A stretch of DNA of 64,000 nucleotides, taken from NCBI GenBank assembly GCA_041391365.1, contig JAWKOC010000001.1, positions 372,001 through 436,000 of the forward strand, read 5' to 3'. The stretch comes from JAGRAX01 sp041391365 (GTDB lineage Bacteria; Bdellovibrionota_G; JALEGL01; JAGRMV01). This document shows positions 19,065 through 28,588 of this stretch, piece by piece. The position numbers and the translations under genes were made by a program. A model generated the notes under the pieces. It was not told the origin of the DNA. It saw only the letters and a list, made by a program, of their open reading frames with translations, and did no database searches. Numbering within the stretch: the stretch's first letter is position 1; each line of letters starts with the position of its first letter.

Positions 19065-19844
19065 ATGCGCAAAACCCCTCTATTTTTAATGTTTGTTTGT
19101 GTGTCTCTTTCGCTTGCCGCCTGCGGAGGAAAACGAGTGGAAAGATCTGAAGATGCGGTATTGCAATATCGTGTTGCACAGAAGCTCTACTTGAGAGGGG
19201 ATGAAGCCCAGGCTCTCAAAGAGGCCATGGATGCTGAAAAGTTAGATTCCAAAAACGAAGAAATCCAAAACTTCTTGGGTTTGTTGTATGCGAGCAAAAA
19301 TCTGCTTCCTCAAGCCGAAACCCATTTCAAAAAAGCTATCAGTCTCAAAGCTGACTATTCCGAAGCGCACAACAATCTTTGTGGATTTTTGTATCAGCAA
19401 GCTCGCTACGACGAAGCGCTCAAACACTGTCAGGAAGCTCTCAAGAGTGTGACCTATGCGACCCCGGAACGCCCCTATCACAACATGGGATTGATCTACG
19501 AAAAAACCCAACAACAAAAGCAGGCCTTGGAATCCTATGAAAAGGCGGTTTCCATGAATCCTAATATTGTATTGAGTTTGAAACCTTTGGGAAAACATTT
19601 TTATGAGGAAAAAAATTACACGCGAGCCAGAGAATTACTCAGCTCTGCGGACCAAGCTTGTCAGGCAGCAACGGCAGGGGCCTGGGGCCAGGAATGTCCA
19701 GAGTCACAATACATTCTTGCTCTGACCTACATTCAGCTGCGCCAACGCAAAGAAGCCATTTCTGCGCTTGAGCATTGCATTGCTTCTGACCAAAAGGGCG
19801 AATACCAGCAAAAATGTCGCAAAAGCCTCGATCTCTATCGTTGA
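19065..19844 (+). CDS. TPR lipoprotein, PilF/Tgl-like
   Basis: The signal peptide ends in the lipobox LAAC at residues 17-20, so the protein is a lipoprotein. About five tetratricopeptide repeats follow, such as AEKLDSKNEEIQNFLGLLYA and SEAHNNLCGFLYQQARYDEALKHCQEAL. The length (259 residues) and layout match the pilotin group PilF/PilW/Tgl, which helps the PilQ secretin assemble in the outer membrane. Cysteines in the last 60 residues (DQACQA, QECPES, EHCIAS, QKCRKS) are extra. Its position near the pilus locus is supportive but not decisive. Confidence 0.8.
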   Translation: MRKTPLFLMFVCVSLSLAACGGKRVERSEDAVLQYRVAQKLYLRGDEAQALKEAMDAEKLDSKNEEIQNFLGLLYASKNLLPQAETHFKKAISLKADYSEAHNNLCGFLYQQARYDEALKHCQEALKSVTYATPERPYHNMGLIYEKTQQQKQALESYEKAVSMNPNIVLSLKPLGKHFYEEKNYTRARELLSSADQACQAATAGAWGQECPESQYILALTYIQLRQRKEAISALEHCIASDQKGEYQQKCRKSLDLYR

Positions 19845-20032
19845 TCTTTTGTCAGGAAAAGCCGTTGATGTGAAACCACCGCATCAATATTGCTGTACAT
19901 TCATAGCGCATAACGTAATCTTTTGCCCGTAGAAAATGGCGCAATGCACACGAGGTTGTTCGGGTGCGCCCGGTTTTTTATCGCATAGCGAAAATACAGG
20001 CGCTTTTTTGGACCGCGATGACCTGAAATGTT

Positions 20033-20060
20033 TTGAGTCAAGCTCCAAGTAACGTATAAT
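20033..20060 (+). promoter_or_regulatory. Sigma-70 promoter of the giant TPR gene
   Basis: TTGAGT (20033-20038) and TATAAT (20055-20060) are separated by 16 bases. The gene starts 48 bases downstream. The preceding 190 bases hold no gene. Confidence 0.65.
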
Positions 20061-20107
20061 TTTAGGAACATGCAGTAGGGAAGACTGCTGATTCTAGAGG
20101 GATTTTT

Positions 20108-23100
20108 ATGATGAATATGAAAAAAATTGTATCGTACTTTTTTGTGATTGGAATGTCGCTGGGTTGTCCCTTGGGAATGGCATTGGACTCGTCTTATTAT
20201 CTTCAACAAGGCATTCAGAGTTTTGAGCTCAAACAATACCAAAAAGCACAGCAGTTTTTTGCGCAAGCTCTTCAAGAAGATTCACAAAATGCTTCTGCCT
20301 ATCAATGGTCTGGAAGGGTCTATGAAAAAATAGGCAAACCCGACCAAGCCATCGAAGCCTATGAAAAATCCACCATCATGGATCCCAAAAATGCTCAGAC
20401 CTACGATTGGTTGGGGCAATTGCAAGACAAAGTGGGCCGTCATTCTCAGGCAGAACAAAATCTCAGACAAGCTGTAAAACTAGGATCCAACGACACCACA
20501 ACGTTTTCAACCCTTGGAGAATACGCACAAAAAAATGGAGATGATCGCACCGCCAACAAATATTTTTCCAAAGCGGTTGCCATCGACCCCACCAATGAAC
20601 AAGCTCGTGTGGGCATTGCATTGAGCAGTGAAACCAAGCTGACCCGAGCAGAAAAAATCACTCAGTTGGAAGCTGCAAGGATCGACTTTCCCAAAAACAT
20701 TCGTGTGCGCAATGCCTTGGCCCAAGCTTATTTGCGAGACAACAACATCGATGCCTCCATGAGAGAATATGGAGAAACTCTCAAAATGGATTCCAAAAAT
20801 GGTGAGGCATGGTTTGGTCTTGGACAAGCCTTTGAAACACGAGGCAATTTTGACAAAGCCGAAAAAGCCTACAGCAATGCAAGCAAACTCAATCATGATC
20901 CCTACGAAGTCGAGATGGCTCTCGGACGATCGCTCAAGGCACAAAACAAATCCGATGAGGCCTTGCAACACTTTACCAAAGCCAGTCGCATCCAGGGTGG
21001 CAAGGCTGAGCCTTATGTTCAAGAGGCTCAGGTGTACATGCAAAACAAACAATGGGACAAAGCTCAGGCCGCGTTGGAAAGAGCTCTTGCCGCGGACAAA
21101 AATCAATCCGCGCAGGCCTATCTGCTCATGGGAAGAGTTCATGATCTTCAAGGACAACCCGCACAAGCGCAGCGCTACTATGAATCTGGTTTGAAAAAAA
21201 ACAAAAATGATCGAGCCCTTCGTTTTGGTTTGGCCCAATCTCTGCAGCAACAGAATCAACTCAAACGCAGCCTCAAAGAATACAGTCGATTGACCAAGGT
21301 CGACGATACCTATGGTCATCGTGCTTTGTATGAATCGGGTGTGATTGAGCTGGCGTTTGGAAAACCCGACCGAGCCTATCCACTCTTGGTCAAGGCATCT
21401 CAGGTCCAACCGAATGATCCCCAAGTGTGGAATCATCTTGGTCAAGCGGCGATGGGCGTTGGACGACTGCAAGAGAGTGTCGATGATTTTGATCGATCGA
21501 TTGCGTTCAAAAACAACTCTTATCAGCCCTTCTCCAAACGAGGCGATGCGTATGCGACCATGCAAGAATGGACCAAGGCCAAAAACAGCTACATCCAAGC
21601 CATCAAAATCAAACCCGATTCCATCTACGATTGGGAACAGATTGCAACCGTGTCTCAACCCTTGAAAGATCTGGACACCGAAATCTTTGCCAAGAAAAAA
21701 CTCGAAGAACTGGACCCTCAAAATTACAAACACTCTGAGCGTCTGGGCCAAATGTACTGGTCAAGAGAACAGGGAACGTTGGCGGAAGATGCCTACAAAC
21801 GAGCAGTTCAAAAAAATCCCGCTCACTTTGATTCACTCAAAGCCTTGGGAGGCATCAATTTCCAGAGCAAAGACTACTCAGAAAGCGAAACGTTCTATAC
21901 CAAAGCCGTTGCCATCAACGGAAAAGACTTTGATTCACTCAAAGCCTTGGGAGACATTTATGTGATTCAAGGTGAGGATGAAAAAGCCGAGCGTTATTAT
22001 TCCAGTGCGTTGCTCGTGGACAAGAAAAACGCTCCTGTTGCTTTTGCTTTGGCCAAAACCCAAGATCGTCTCAAAAGAGACAACCGTGTCGTCATCAAAT
22101 CCTATGATTATGCCTATCAATTGAATCCCAAAAATTCGGCTGCAGGTGTTCGATCTGCACAGCTACGCAAAAGCATCGGAGATGAAAAAGGATCGATTGC
22201 TACATTCTCTCAGGTGATCAAACAAGATCCTGGCAACACCGGAGCCATGGAGGAAAAAGCCGAACTTCTTGAAAAACAAAAACAATGGGAAGAAGCCATT
22301 GCAGCTTATGAGCTCTTGCACACACGTCAGGCTCCTACGTCAGAAAGTTCCATTGCGCTTGCACGAAGCTATCGAAATGCAGGCCAAAAAGAAAAAGCTT
22401 TGGTAGCCTATGACAAAGCGATTGAACTCAATCCCAAACAAACCGATTTGTTTTTGGAACAAGCCACGTTGCAAATCGATCTCAAACGCTTCGAAGAAGC
22501 AGAGGACTCGTTGAAACAGTTGGTGTTGGATCAACCCAATCACGAAGAAGGACGTATGGTGCTTGCCGATCTTTATCGGGATCAAAACAAAAAACCCCAG
22601 GCCTTGCATGAATACAAAGAAGTCGTTCGCATCAATCCAAAAAATGCCATTGCATATGAAAACATTGGGATCATTTATGTTGGAGCCAACCAAAAAGATC
22701 AGGCCAAGCAGTCGTTTGAGAATGCGATTGTTCTAAACTCTCGACTGGACAAATCGTTGTGGAATTTGGGAAATCTTGAGCGAGCCGCAGGGAACAAAAC
22801 CCAGGCCATCGAATACTATCAACGCGCGACAATCATTGCACCGCAGACTTTGAGTTATCATGTTTCTCTTGCAGATACGTTGGAAGAAACCGGCGAAACG
22901 GAAAAAGCCATCATTGCCTATCAAAATGCCCTCAAGATCAATGACAAAGATCAACATACCTTGCTTGCTGTGGGAGCCGCATATCAGAAAATGCAGCAGT
23001 ATCGACCTGCGCAGCAATCCTATGGCAAAGCTGCCAAGTTGTATCCCGAACAAGTCAAAGCTCATATTGGAGAGGGACTTGCCTTTGAAAAACTCAACGC

Positions 23101-24436
23101 ATGGAAAGAAGCAAGCGGATGTTTTCAATCCGCCATGCAGCTTGCACCTCAAGACATTCAGATTGCTTTTCGATGGGCCTATGCCGTGGAAAAAAGTCAG
23201 TCTGCGGATCAGGCCATTGCCGCCTATCAAAAAGCGTTGACCATTGATCCTCGCCATGCCGCAAGCAATGCGCGCATTGGTGCATTGTGGTTCGAGAAAA
23301 AACAATATGACTCTGCTCGATCTGCTTTGGAGCTCGCGATTGCGGGCAACCCAAAAGATCTCAAAAGTCATTTGATTCTGGGACAAATTTATTTTGAAGG
23401 CAACAGCCTCAACAAAAGCTATCAAACCTTTGGTGCAGCCAAAGTGTTGGATCCAAAAAACTCCACCACGTATCTTTACCTTGCACGCATTCAACGCATG
23501 TGGGGAAATTTTGCGGAAGCCAAAAGCGAAATCAATCAATACATTGAACTAGAACCCCGACAAGCCCAAGGCTATTATGAAAAAGGATTGATTTTGATGG
23601 GGCAAAACCAACACGCAGATGCAGTTTCAGAGTTTGACAAAGCCATCAGCTACAAAAGCGACTTTTCTCAAGCCTGGCTTGGCAAAGCTCGCAGTTTGGA
23701 TCCCAAAAACCAACGTGCACGAAAAATCGATAGCTATCTCAACGCCATTCGATACGACGATTCGCTGATCGAAGCCCGTTATGAGGTTGCGCAGTTGTAC
23801 AAACAGGATCAGAACTACGTTGCCGCGACTTCTCAGCTTCGAAGCATTTTGAGACAAGACCCTAAAGATCGTGAAGTGTTGGTGGAGCTCGCACAGTTGC
23901 AGCTGACCACCAAACGTCCCCAAGATGCAGTGTCTGATCTTCGTGGCAACATCAGTCATCATCCCAAAGATAGCCAACTCCTCTTTTTGTTTGGAAAGGC
24001 GTTGTTTGATACCGACCAAGCCAAAGAAGCCAAAAAACAACTCACCGAATCGGTGGACCTCAATGGAACCAATGCTGAGGCGCAAATTTTGTTGGGCATG
24101 ATTTACCTCAAAGAAGAAAACCTCAAACGTGCAAAAAAACATTTGGACGAAGGTCGTAGTTTGTCTCCACGTAGCTCCCAAGCCTATTATGGATTGGGAC
24201 AAGTGGCGGCCAAAGAAAAACGTTATGAGCAAGCCATCGATATGCAGCAGCAGGCTCTGCAACTCGATCCCAATTTGGCCGATGCCCATTATCAATTGGG
24301 ATTGGTCTATACGCAAATGGGCAACCAAGAAAAAGCCAACGAAGAGTTTGCCAAAGCCCTTCCTGTGAATTCATTGCAAAATGTAGATGGACACACCAAT
24401 CCAGGAAAGGCATTTGACAAATTTGAAAACGAATAG
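20108..24436 (+). CDS. Exported 1442-residue protein made of TPR repeats
   Basis: The N terminus MKKIVSYFFVIGMSLGCPLGMALDS is a signal peptide; cleavage is likely after MALA-type residues near 28. The rest is an almost unbroken series of some 35-40 tetratricopeptide repeats of 34 residues, with the pattern W-LG-Y-G-Y-A-F-A-P (for example AIAAYQKALTIDPRHAASNARIG). No other domain is seen. It would form a long superhelical protein scaffold in the periplasm or at the outer membrane. ATG could be 20108, 20111 or 20117. The next gene starts before its stop. The function is unknown; a link to the pilus or cell surface is only suggested by location. Confidence 0.85.
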   Translation: MMNMKKIVSYFFVIGMSLGCPLGMALDSSYYLQQGIQSFELKQYQKAQQFFAQALQEDSQNASAYQWSGRVYEKIGKPDQAIEAYEKSTIMDPKNAQTYDWLGQLQDKVGRHSQAEQNLRQAVKLGSNDTTTFSTLGEYAQKNGDDRTANKYFSKAVAIDPTNEQARVGIALSSETKLTRAEKITQLEAARIDFPKNIRVRNALAQAYLRDNNIDASMREYGETLKMDSKNGEAWFGLGQAFETRGNFDKAEKAYSNASKLNHDPYEVEMALGRSLKAQNKSDEALQHFTKASRIQGGKAEPYVQEAQVYMQNKQWDKAQAALERALAADKNQSAQAYLLMGRVHDLQGQPAQAQRYYESGLKKNKNDRALRFGLAQSLQQQNQLKRSLKEYSRLTKVDDTYGHRALYESGVIELAFGKPDRAYPLLVKASQVQPNDPQVWNHLGQAAMGVGRLQESVDDFDRSIAFKNNSYQPFSKRGDAYATMQEWTKAKNSYIQAIKIKPDSIYDWEQIATVSQPLKDLDTEIFAKKKLEELDPQNYKHSERLGQMYWSREQGTLAEDAYKRAVQKNPAHFDSLKALGGINFQSKDYSESETFYTKAVAINGKDFDSLKALGDIYVIQGEDEKAERYYSSALLVDKKNAPVAFALAKTQDRLKRDNRVVIKSYDYAYQLNPKNSAAGVRSAQLRKSIGDEKGSIATFSQVIKQDPGNTGAMEEKAELLEKQKQWEEAIAAYELLHTRQAPTSESSIALARSYRNAGQKEKALVAYDKAIELNPKQTDLFLEQATLQIDLKRFEEAEDSLKQLVLDQPNHEEGRMVLADLYRDQNKKPQALHEYKEVVRINPKNAIAYENIGIIYVGANQKDQAKQSFENAIVLNSRLDKSLWNLGNLERAAGNKTQAIEYYQRATIIAPQTLSYHVSLADTLEETGETEKAIIAYQNALKINDKDQHTLLAVGAAYQKMQQYRPAQQSYGKAAKLYPEQVKAHIGEGLAFEKLNAWKEASGCFQSAMQLAPQDIQIAFRWAYAVEKSQSADQAIAAYQKALTIDPRHAASNARIGALWFEKKQYDSARSALELAIAGNPKDLKSHLILGQIYFEGNSLNKSYQTFGAAKVLDPKNSTTYLYLARIQRMWGNFAEAKSEINQYIELEPRQAQGYYEKGLILMGQNQHADAVSEFDKAISYKSDFSQAWLGKARSLDPKNQRARKIDSYLNAIRYDDSLIEARYEVAQLYKQDQNYVAATSQLRSILRQDPKDREVLVELAQLQLTTKRPQDAVSDLRGNISHHPKDSQLLFLFGKALFDTDQAKEAKKQLTESVDLNGTNAEAQILLGMIYLKEENLKRAKKHLDEGRSLSPRSSQAYYGLGQVAAKEKRYEQAIDMQQQALQLDPNLADAHYQLGLVYTQMGNQEKANEEFAKALPVNSLQNVDGHTNPGKAFDKFENE
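21825..21953 (+). repeat. 27-base direct repeat inside the TPR gene
   Basis: The same 27 bases (core GATTCACTCAAAGCCTTGGG) occur at 21825-21851 and 21927-21953. The offset is exactly 102 bases, one TPR unit of 34 codons. Identity at DNA level points to a recent internal duplication or gene conversion. Confidence 0.85.
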
Positions 24437-25328
24437 GGTTTTGTACCTTGGGTCCTGGTTTGCGGGGTTGATTTTGTTGATGGTGGGGAGTTCTTCTGTA
24501 CTCCTTGCCGAAACAAAAATTTATTTGCAAGCCAAACAGGTCAACACGGTCATGGCCTATCGGGAAGCCAATGTTTCCTCTCGTCGACTGTTGACCCTAG
24601 ATCCACAAAATACATTTGAAGTTGTTTCTTACGATGCACAGTGGATCAAAATCAAAATTCCCTACAATGAAGGCTCGTATTTGATGGGATTCATCTCCCG
24701 GGCGCAGAGTGCCGACATCACGCTCGTGAAAAAAAATGTGGAAGACTTTGTCCCCTCATACGACATGAAAGAAAAGTTAGGAAACCCATCAAAACCAGCC
24801 AAAACTCAAGCTGCACCTCAAGAATCAGAAGAAGAAAAGCCAAACAAAGAAAAACAAAACAAAGAATCTTCGTATGAATTTGATGATTCTTCCTTCTATG
24901 TTCGTGGGGGTGGCGGATATGCCTTGGGGTTGTATCAATACGGAGCCGATCAAATTCGCATCGATTCGGGCGCGTACAAAACGCTGCGAGAAGGACAGTT
25001 CGCTGCAGGACTTACCGGAAGTTTTTCTTTTTTGGACATTTTCAAAACCTTTCAACTGGGTGCGGAATTCAATGCGAGATTTTTTCAGTTTTCCATTTTG
25101 ACTGTGGGGGCGAGGGCCCGTGTAAGCTATGAGTACCTGTTTGGCAATTCCAAATCTTTTTGGGGCATCAACGCGGCGTTGAGCCCTTTTCTTGAAATTC
25201 CCATTCAGGATGCCCTGAGCATCGAGGTGGATCCTTTTTATTTAGAAGCCATGGTCCATCGGTCCAATGACTTGATTCCTTTCAACCTGCGGGGCACGCC
25301 TATGTTGTCGATACGGAGGTCTTTTTAA
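24414..25328 (+). CDS. Exported protein with SH3-like and beta-rich C-terminal part
   Basis: A signal peptide (RVLYLGSWFAGLILLMVGSSSVLLAETK) leads to a region of about 70 residues resembling a bacterial SH3 domain, with VNTVMAYREANVSSRRLLTL and QWIKIKI. A linker rich in Lys, Glu and Pro spans about residues 125-155. The last 160 residues are glycine- and aromatic-rich (FYVRGGGGYALGLYQYGADQIRI) with alternating patterns that suggest a small beta-barrel, possibly outer-membrane. I chose TTG 24414 because AGGA lies 7 bases upstream; ATG 24387 and TTG 24423 are alternatives. It overlaps the TPR gene end, so the two are coupled. Confidence 0.65.
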   Translation: MTNLKTNRVLYLGSWFAGLILLMVGSSSVLLAETKIYLQAKQVNTVMAYREANVSSRRLLTLDPQNTFEVVSYDAQWIKIKIPYNEGSYLMGFISRAQSADITLVKKNVEDFVPSYDMKEKLGNPSKPAKTQAAPQESEEEKPNKEKQNKESSYEFDDSSFYVRGGGGYALGLYQYGADQIRIDSGAYKTLREGQFAAGLTGSFSFLDIFKTFQLGAEFNARFFQFSILTVGARARVSYEYLFGNSKSFWGINAALSPFLEIPIQDALSIEVDPFYLEAMVHRSNDLIPFNLRGTPMLSIRRSF

Positions 25329-25913
25329 ATGAAGTTGCTCAAAACCTTTTGGGTTGTCTGTGTCATCTTTTTTTCCACGACTGCCTTTTCCTATCAACTT
25401 GCAGCCATGAGTCTGGAGAAAATGAGTGCAGGAGCCGGTGAAATTTTCTATGGCGTGGTGACCAAGGTCGAGACCAGCCCAAACTTTGTGTACAAAAATT
25501 CCATTCCCTACATTCAAGTCACGTTTGACATCAAAGAAACCCTCAAAGGTACAAGCAGCAAACAAAAAGTCATCAAAATCGCGGGGATCAAAAACTCAAA
25601 AGGAGAGGTGGTTCCTCTGGCAGGCAATCCCACCCACTATGTGGGACAGGAGTTGGTTTCCTTTTATACCAAGCCTCATCCGAGTTCTGGATTTTCGAGT
25701 CCGATCGGATTCCAAGGACTGTTCGGAATCAAAACGACATCCACAGGCCATGCCTCGGTATTCAATTTGGTTCTCAAAGATGCGTATTTGCATAATTTGC
25801 AAAATCCAAACGTGATCTCGTACATGCAATCCTCGGCCATGGATCGATCTCAGATCAGCGATGGCATCATCAGCTACAAAGATCTCAAACACATCGTGGG
25901 GCTCTCCCAATGA
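25329..25913 (+). CDS. Exported protein of unknown function
   Basis: The protein has 194 residues with a clear signal peptide, MKLLKTFWVVCVIFFSTTAFS, cleaved near residue 21. The mature part contains GEIFYGVVTKVETSPN and VTFDIKETLKGT, which resemble the beta strands of an OB-like or netrin-like fold often seen in secreted proteins. I do not recognise a family with confidence. The ATG begins on the base after the previous stop and the stop overlaps the protease gene by 4 bases. It may act with that protease, perhaps as an inhibitor or chaperone; this is inference from the gene order. Confidence 0.6.
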   Translation: MKLLKTFWVVCVIFFSTTAFSYQLAAMSLEKMSAGAGEIFYGVVTKVETSPNFVYKNSIPYIQVTFDIKETLKGTSSKQKVIKIAGIKNSKGEVVPLAGNPTHYVGQELVSFYTKPHPSSGFSSPIGFQGLFGIKTTSTGHASVFNLVLKDAYLHNLQNPNVISYMQSSAMDRSQISDGIISYKDLKHIVGLSQ

Positions 25914-28009
25914 TGAATCTGCGTTCGATTTTTTTGCTCTTGATGTGTTTGTCACCTGTGCATCTTCATGCGGCCGGATATTTGGAATACAACGAGTCCA
26001 CAAAAGTACCCTACGCGTGGGATACTGGTTCGGCCATCACCTGCAATCGTGACCAGGGCACACTCGGATCCTTGTTGGAATCGGCCGTGGACACGCGCAT
26101 CGACAATGCATTGTCCGCGTGGGCCAATGCGACCACATCGAGTCCCATGTCTTTTTCAGCATGTTCCGATGTATCGACCAACATCACCGACGCCAACTAC
26201 ACCAGTTTTGTGGATCTGACAGGAGCCACATGTCCTCAATCTGATTTTTTGGTGGTGTATGATCAAGACGGCGCGATTTTCCAAGAATTGTTTGGATCCG
26301 TGGTATCCGACACCAGTGGAATTTTGGGCTTTGCTTCCCCCACGCGTTTTTCAGGCAATGCCATCACCTGTGGTGTGATTTTTCTCAATGGAGAAAACAC
26401 CGCCCTTACACTGGATCTTGTGGCCTCGGTGTCAACACATGAGTTCGGTCACATGCTCAATTTTACGCACACGCAGATTCACGAAGACCAATTCCAAACC
26501 GCGACCAACGCCACCGACAGTCAATACATTCCCACCATGTATTTTGCCGTCAGTCCCACCGGAACCGAAGACAGCTTGGCTTCTCTGGAACTCGATGATC
26601 AGTTTGCGTTCATGGGTTTGTATGATTCCACCGCACTCAATGCCGCGGGGAAAATCACAGGAACCGTAACACGAAGAAATGGAAATGGCGTGTTGGCTGT
26701 CAATGTGGTGTGCAGAGATGTTGCCGATGGAGATAACAATATTGTATCGTTTCTTTCGGGACAAAATCTCGATGGCAACGGAGAGTTTTTGTGTGGAGGA
26801 TTGCCTGCTGGAAACTATGAAGTGGAGATTGAGGCCGTCAAACATTCCATCAACACCTTTGATCCATTTCCACCCCTTATCCCGAGTGAATTGTACAGCG
26901 GAACATCGGAGAGTTTTGATCCCGACATCGACGCCTTGGCATCGTCCGTGCAAATTCCGGTGACGTTGGGGAACACCATTGCGGACATCGACGTGATTCT
27001 CAACGAAAATGGACGGCTGCAATCAGGAGTCCCTATCACTTCCACCTTGACCAGTCAGTTGCCGACGTATGGTTGGTTTGTTTCGGTTCCCAGTGGCGCG
27101 ACCAAGGCCACGTTTACACTTACAGGTGCAACGCCCTCCATTGATTTGGATCTTTATGTTCGCAAAGACAGCGAGTTCTCGATCGCAGCCAATGCAGACA
27201 GTATTTATAGTTACTCAGGAAGCTCAAGTTCGCAGCAGGCTTTGTTTGGGAGCATTGAGGATGGTGGCAATGAGCAGATTGTGATCGACTCCACCACCAA
27301 TCCCAAACTCTCGCAGGGTGACTATCATATTCTGTTGGCTCGATTTGGATCTACTTCCAACGCCACCTTTGATCTGCAAGTGGATTTGGAGGGCACGGCT
27401 ACGCTGGTGGTTTCCAACCAATCTCGCAATGCCGTACAATCCAATGGCCAAACACTTGTATCCTCCGGAAGAATTCTTTCGCGTGGGGACACGTTTGTGG
27501 TTTCTGGGATCGAGTTCGAAGATCAAGGCGATGGATCCATGACCGCCGTGACCCAGGCTTATGTGTATGAAGATGTTGATGGCAATGGCTCCATCGGAAA
27601 CAGCGATCGTCTGATCGCACAGGCTTCACAAATTACTCCTTCCACGCGTGTGATCTCATTCACAGGTTTGTCCGAGGAAGTTGCCGATGGAGAAGAGATG
27701 CCCATTCTCATCAGCTATCAAGTTACGGCAAGCTCAAGCCTGGGAGGGTATGGACTCTCTGGATATTTGCTGTTGCTCATGTTTCTTTCTCTGTTGTGTG
27801 CGGGAAAAAAACAACATCGTGTGCTCATGGTATGCATGGTGTTGATGCTTGCCGGCAGCAGCTTGCACTGTGGGAAAAAAAGTGGCGGACCCTATGACCC
27901 TCGTGTCAGTTCCAAAAATGCAGTCAATGCATCTGCATTGGGATTTGGAGACACTTTCACGTTTGACGATGGTCGCGTGGACAATGTTCGTGACTTTTTT
28001 CGTTTTTGA
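25910..28009 (+). CDS. Exported metzincin-like metalloprotease with PPC domain and C-terminal anchor
   Basis: A signal peptide is followed by a protease domain with HEFGHMLNFTH at residues 177-187. This is HExxHxxNxxH, with Asn in the usual Gly place. A Met-turn candidate follows in YIPTMYF, and LELDDQFAFMGLY resembles matrixin sequences. A carboxypeptidase-regulatory-like beta domain (KITGTVTRRNGNGVLAVNV) follows, then a bacterial pre-peptidase C-terminal domain (DLDLYVRKDSEF). Near residues 610-656 there are two hydrophobic segments separated by KKQHR, then CGKKSGG and about 45 more residues. The first part looks like a GlyGly-CTERM sorting signal; the second looks like a lipoprotein signal. 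The tail could therefore be a separate small gene starting near 27816. Confidence 0.75.
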   Translation: MMNLRSIFLLLMCLSPVHLHAAGYLEYNESTKVPYAWDTGSAITCNRDQGTLGSLLESAVDTRIDNALSAWANATTSSPMSFSACSDVSTNITDANYTSFVDLTGATCPQSDFLVVYDQDGAIFQELFGSVVSDTSGILGFASPTRFSGNAITCGVIFLNGENTALTLDLVASVSTHEFGHMLNFTHTQIHEDQFQTATNATDSQYIPTMYFAVSPTGTEDSLASLELDDQFAFMGLYDSTALNAAGKITGTVTRRNGNGVLAVNVVCRDVADGDNNIVSFLSGQNLDGNGEFLCGGLPAGNYEVEIEAVKHSINTFDPFPPLIPSELYSGTSESFDPDIDALASSVQIPVTLGNTIADIDVILNENGRLQSGVPITSTLTSQLPTYGWFVSVPSGATKATFTLTGATPSIDLDLYVRKDSEFSIAANADSIYSYSGSSSSQQALFGSIEDGGNEQIVIDSTTNPKLSQGDYHILLARFGSTSNATFDLQVDLEGTATLVVSNQSRNAVQSNGQTLVSSGRILSRGDTFVVSGIEFEDQGDGSMTAVTQAYVYEDVDGNGSIGNSDRLIAQASQITPSTRVISFTGLSEEVADGEEMPILISYQVTASSSLGGYGLSGYLLLLMFLSLLCAGKKQHRVLMVCMVLMLAGSSLHCGKKSGGPYDPRVSSKNAVNASALGFGDTFTFDDGRVDNVRDFFRF

Positions 28010-28017
28010 GAAAAACG
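28001..28017. terminator. Short symmetric hairpin between convergent genes
   Basis: CGTTTTTGAGAAAAACG is a 7-bp stem with a GAG loop, overlapping the stop of the protease gene and facing the converging gene at 28019. It has T runs on both strands, so it could serve both directions. It is short. Confidence 0.4.
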
Positions 28018-28018
28018 T

Positions 28019-28582
28019 TTAGGAAATCAAGACGCCGACCGATTTCAAATAAGTGTTTACGGCTTGGATGAGCGCTTCTTGGCTGTCATTGTTTTGCACA
28101 ATGCAATCGGCCAATCGCAAAGTGTTGGAGAGCTGTTGACTGTTTTCCTGGTTTTGATTTTCTTCTTGTTCTCGTCTTTCAAATTCTTCCAAGGTTTTTG
28201 CACTCTCATCTCGACCGCGCAGAACGGCTCGCTCATATCGAAGCTGAATGTCAGCATCAATTCCAAGCAACACAAAATGGGGTAGGGAGCGAAGCACTTC
28301 CACTTCTTTGGGATGGCGAATGGAATCGATGATGGTCCATCCCTCTGGATTGACTTTTTGGACCAAACGCTTGGCCAAAAACCCTGGACCATGCACGAGT
28401 CGAAGTTCTTTTCCCAATTGAGTTAGATTTTCGCGTGAGGTTTGGAGTTTTCGATCGATGGCTTCTTGGCGAAGCTCATCCGAAAGTGAAATGTAGTCAA
28501 AACCTTTGGAGATCAGATAGTCGGCCACCGTACCTTTTCCTGAGGCATTGGTACCGGTCAACCCCAATGAAATACGTTTCAA
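28019..28582 (-). CDS. P-loop kinase-like protein, nucleotide-kinase family
   Basis: The N terminus KRISLGLTGTNASGKGTVADYL has a Walker A loop with Gly-Lys-Gly, as in dephospho-CoA kinase and nucleoside monophosphate kinases. FDYISLSDELR follows, then IIDSIRHPKEVEVLR, and a lid-like basic stretch RYERAVLRGRDESAKTLEEFERRE. In other bacteria I know this domain fused in front of a dCMP deaminase; here it stands alone at 187 residues. A role in nucleotide metabolism is inferred. It lies 6 bases after the upstream gene on the same strand, so the two form an operon. Confidence 0.65.
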   Translation of the reverse strand: MKRISLGLTGTNASGKGTVADYLISKGFDYISLSDELRQEAIDRKLQTSRENLTQLGKELRLVHGPGFLAKRLVQKVNPEGWTIIDSIRHPKEVEVLRSLPHFVLLGIDADIQLRYERAVLRGRDESAKTLEEFERREQEENQNQENSQQLSNTLRLADCIVQNNDSQEALIQAVNTYLKSVGVLIS

Positions 28583-28588
28583 AACAGA

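Noticed and set aside
20507..21751. Long antisense frame (414 codons) inside the TPR gene
   Set aside because: It is a product of the repeated codon pattern of the TPR gene; its translation has no domain and no ribosome binding site.
20108..24436. CRISPR-like periodic repeats
   Set aside because: The period is 102 bases, coding and degenerate, as expected from TPR units.
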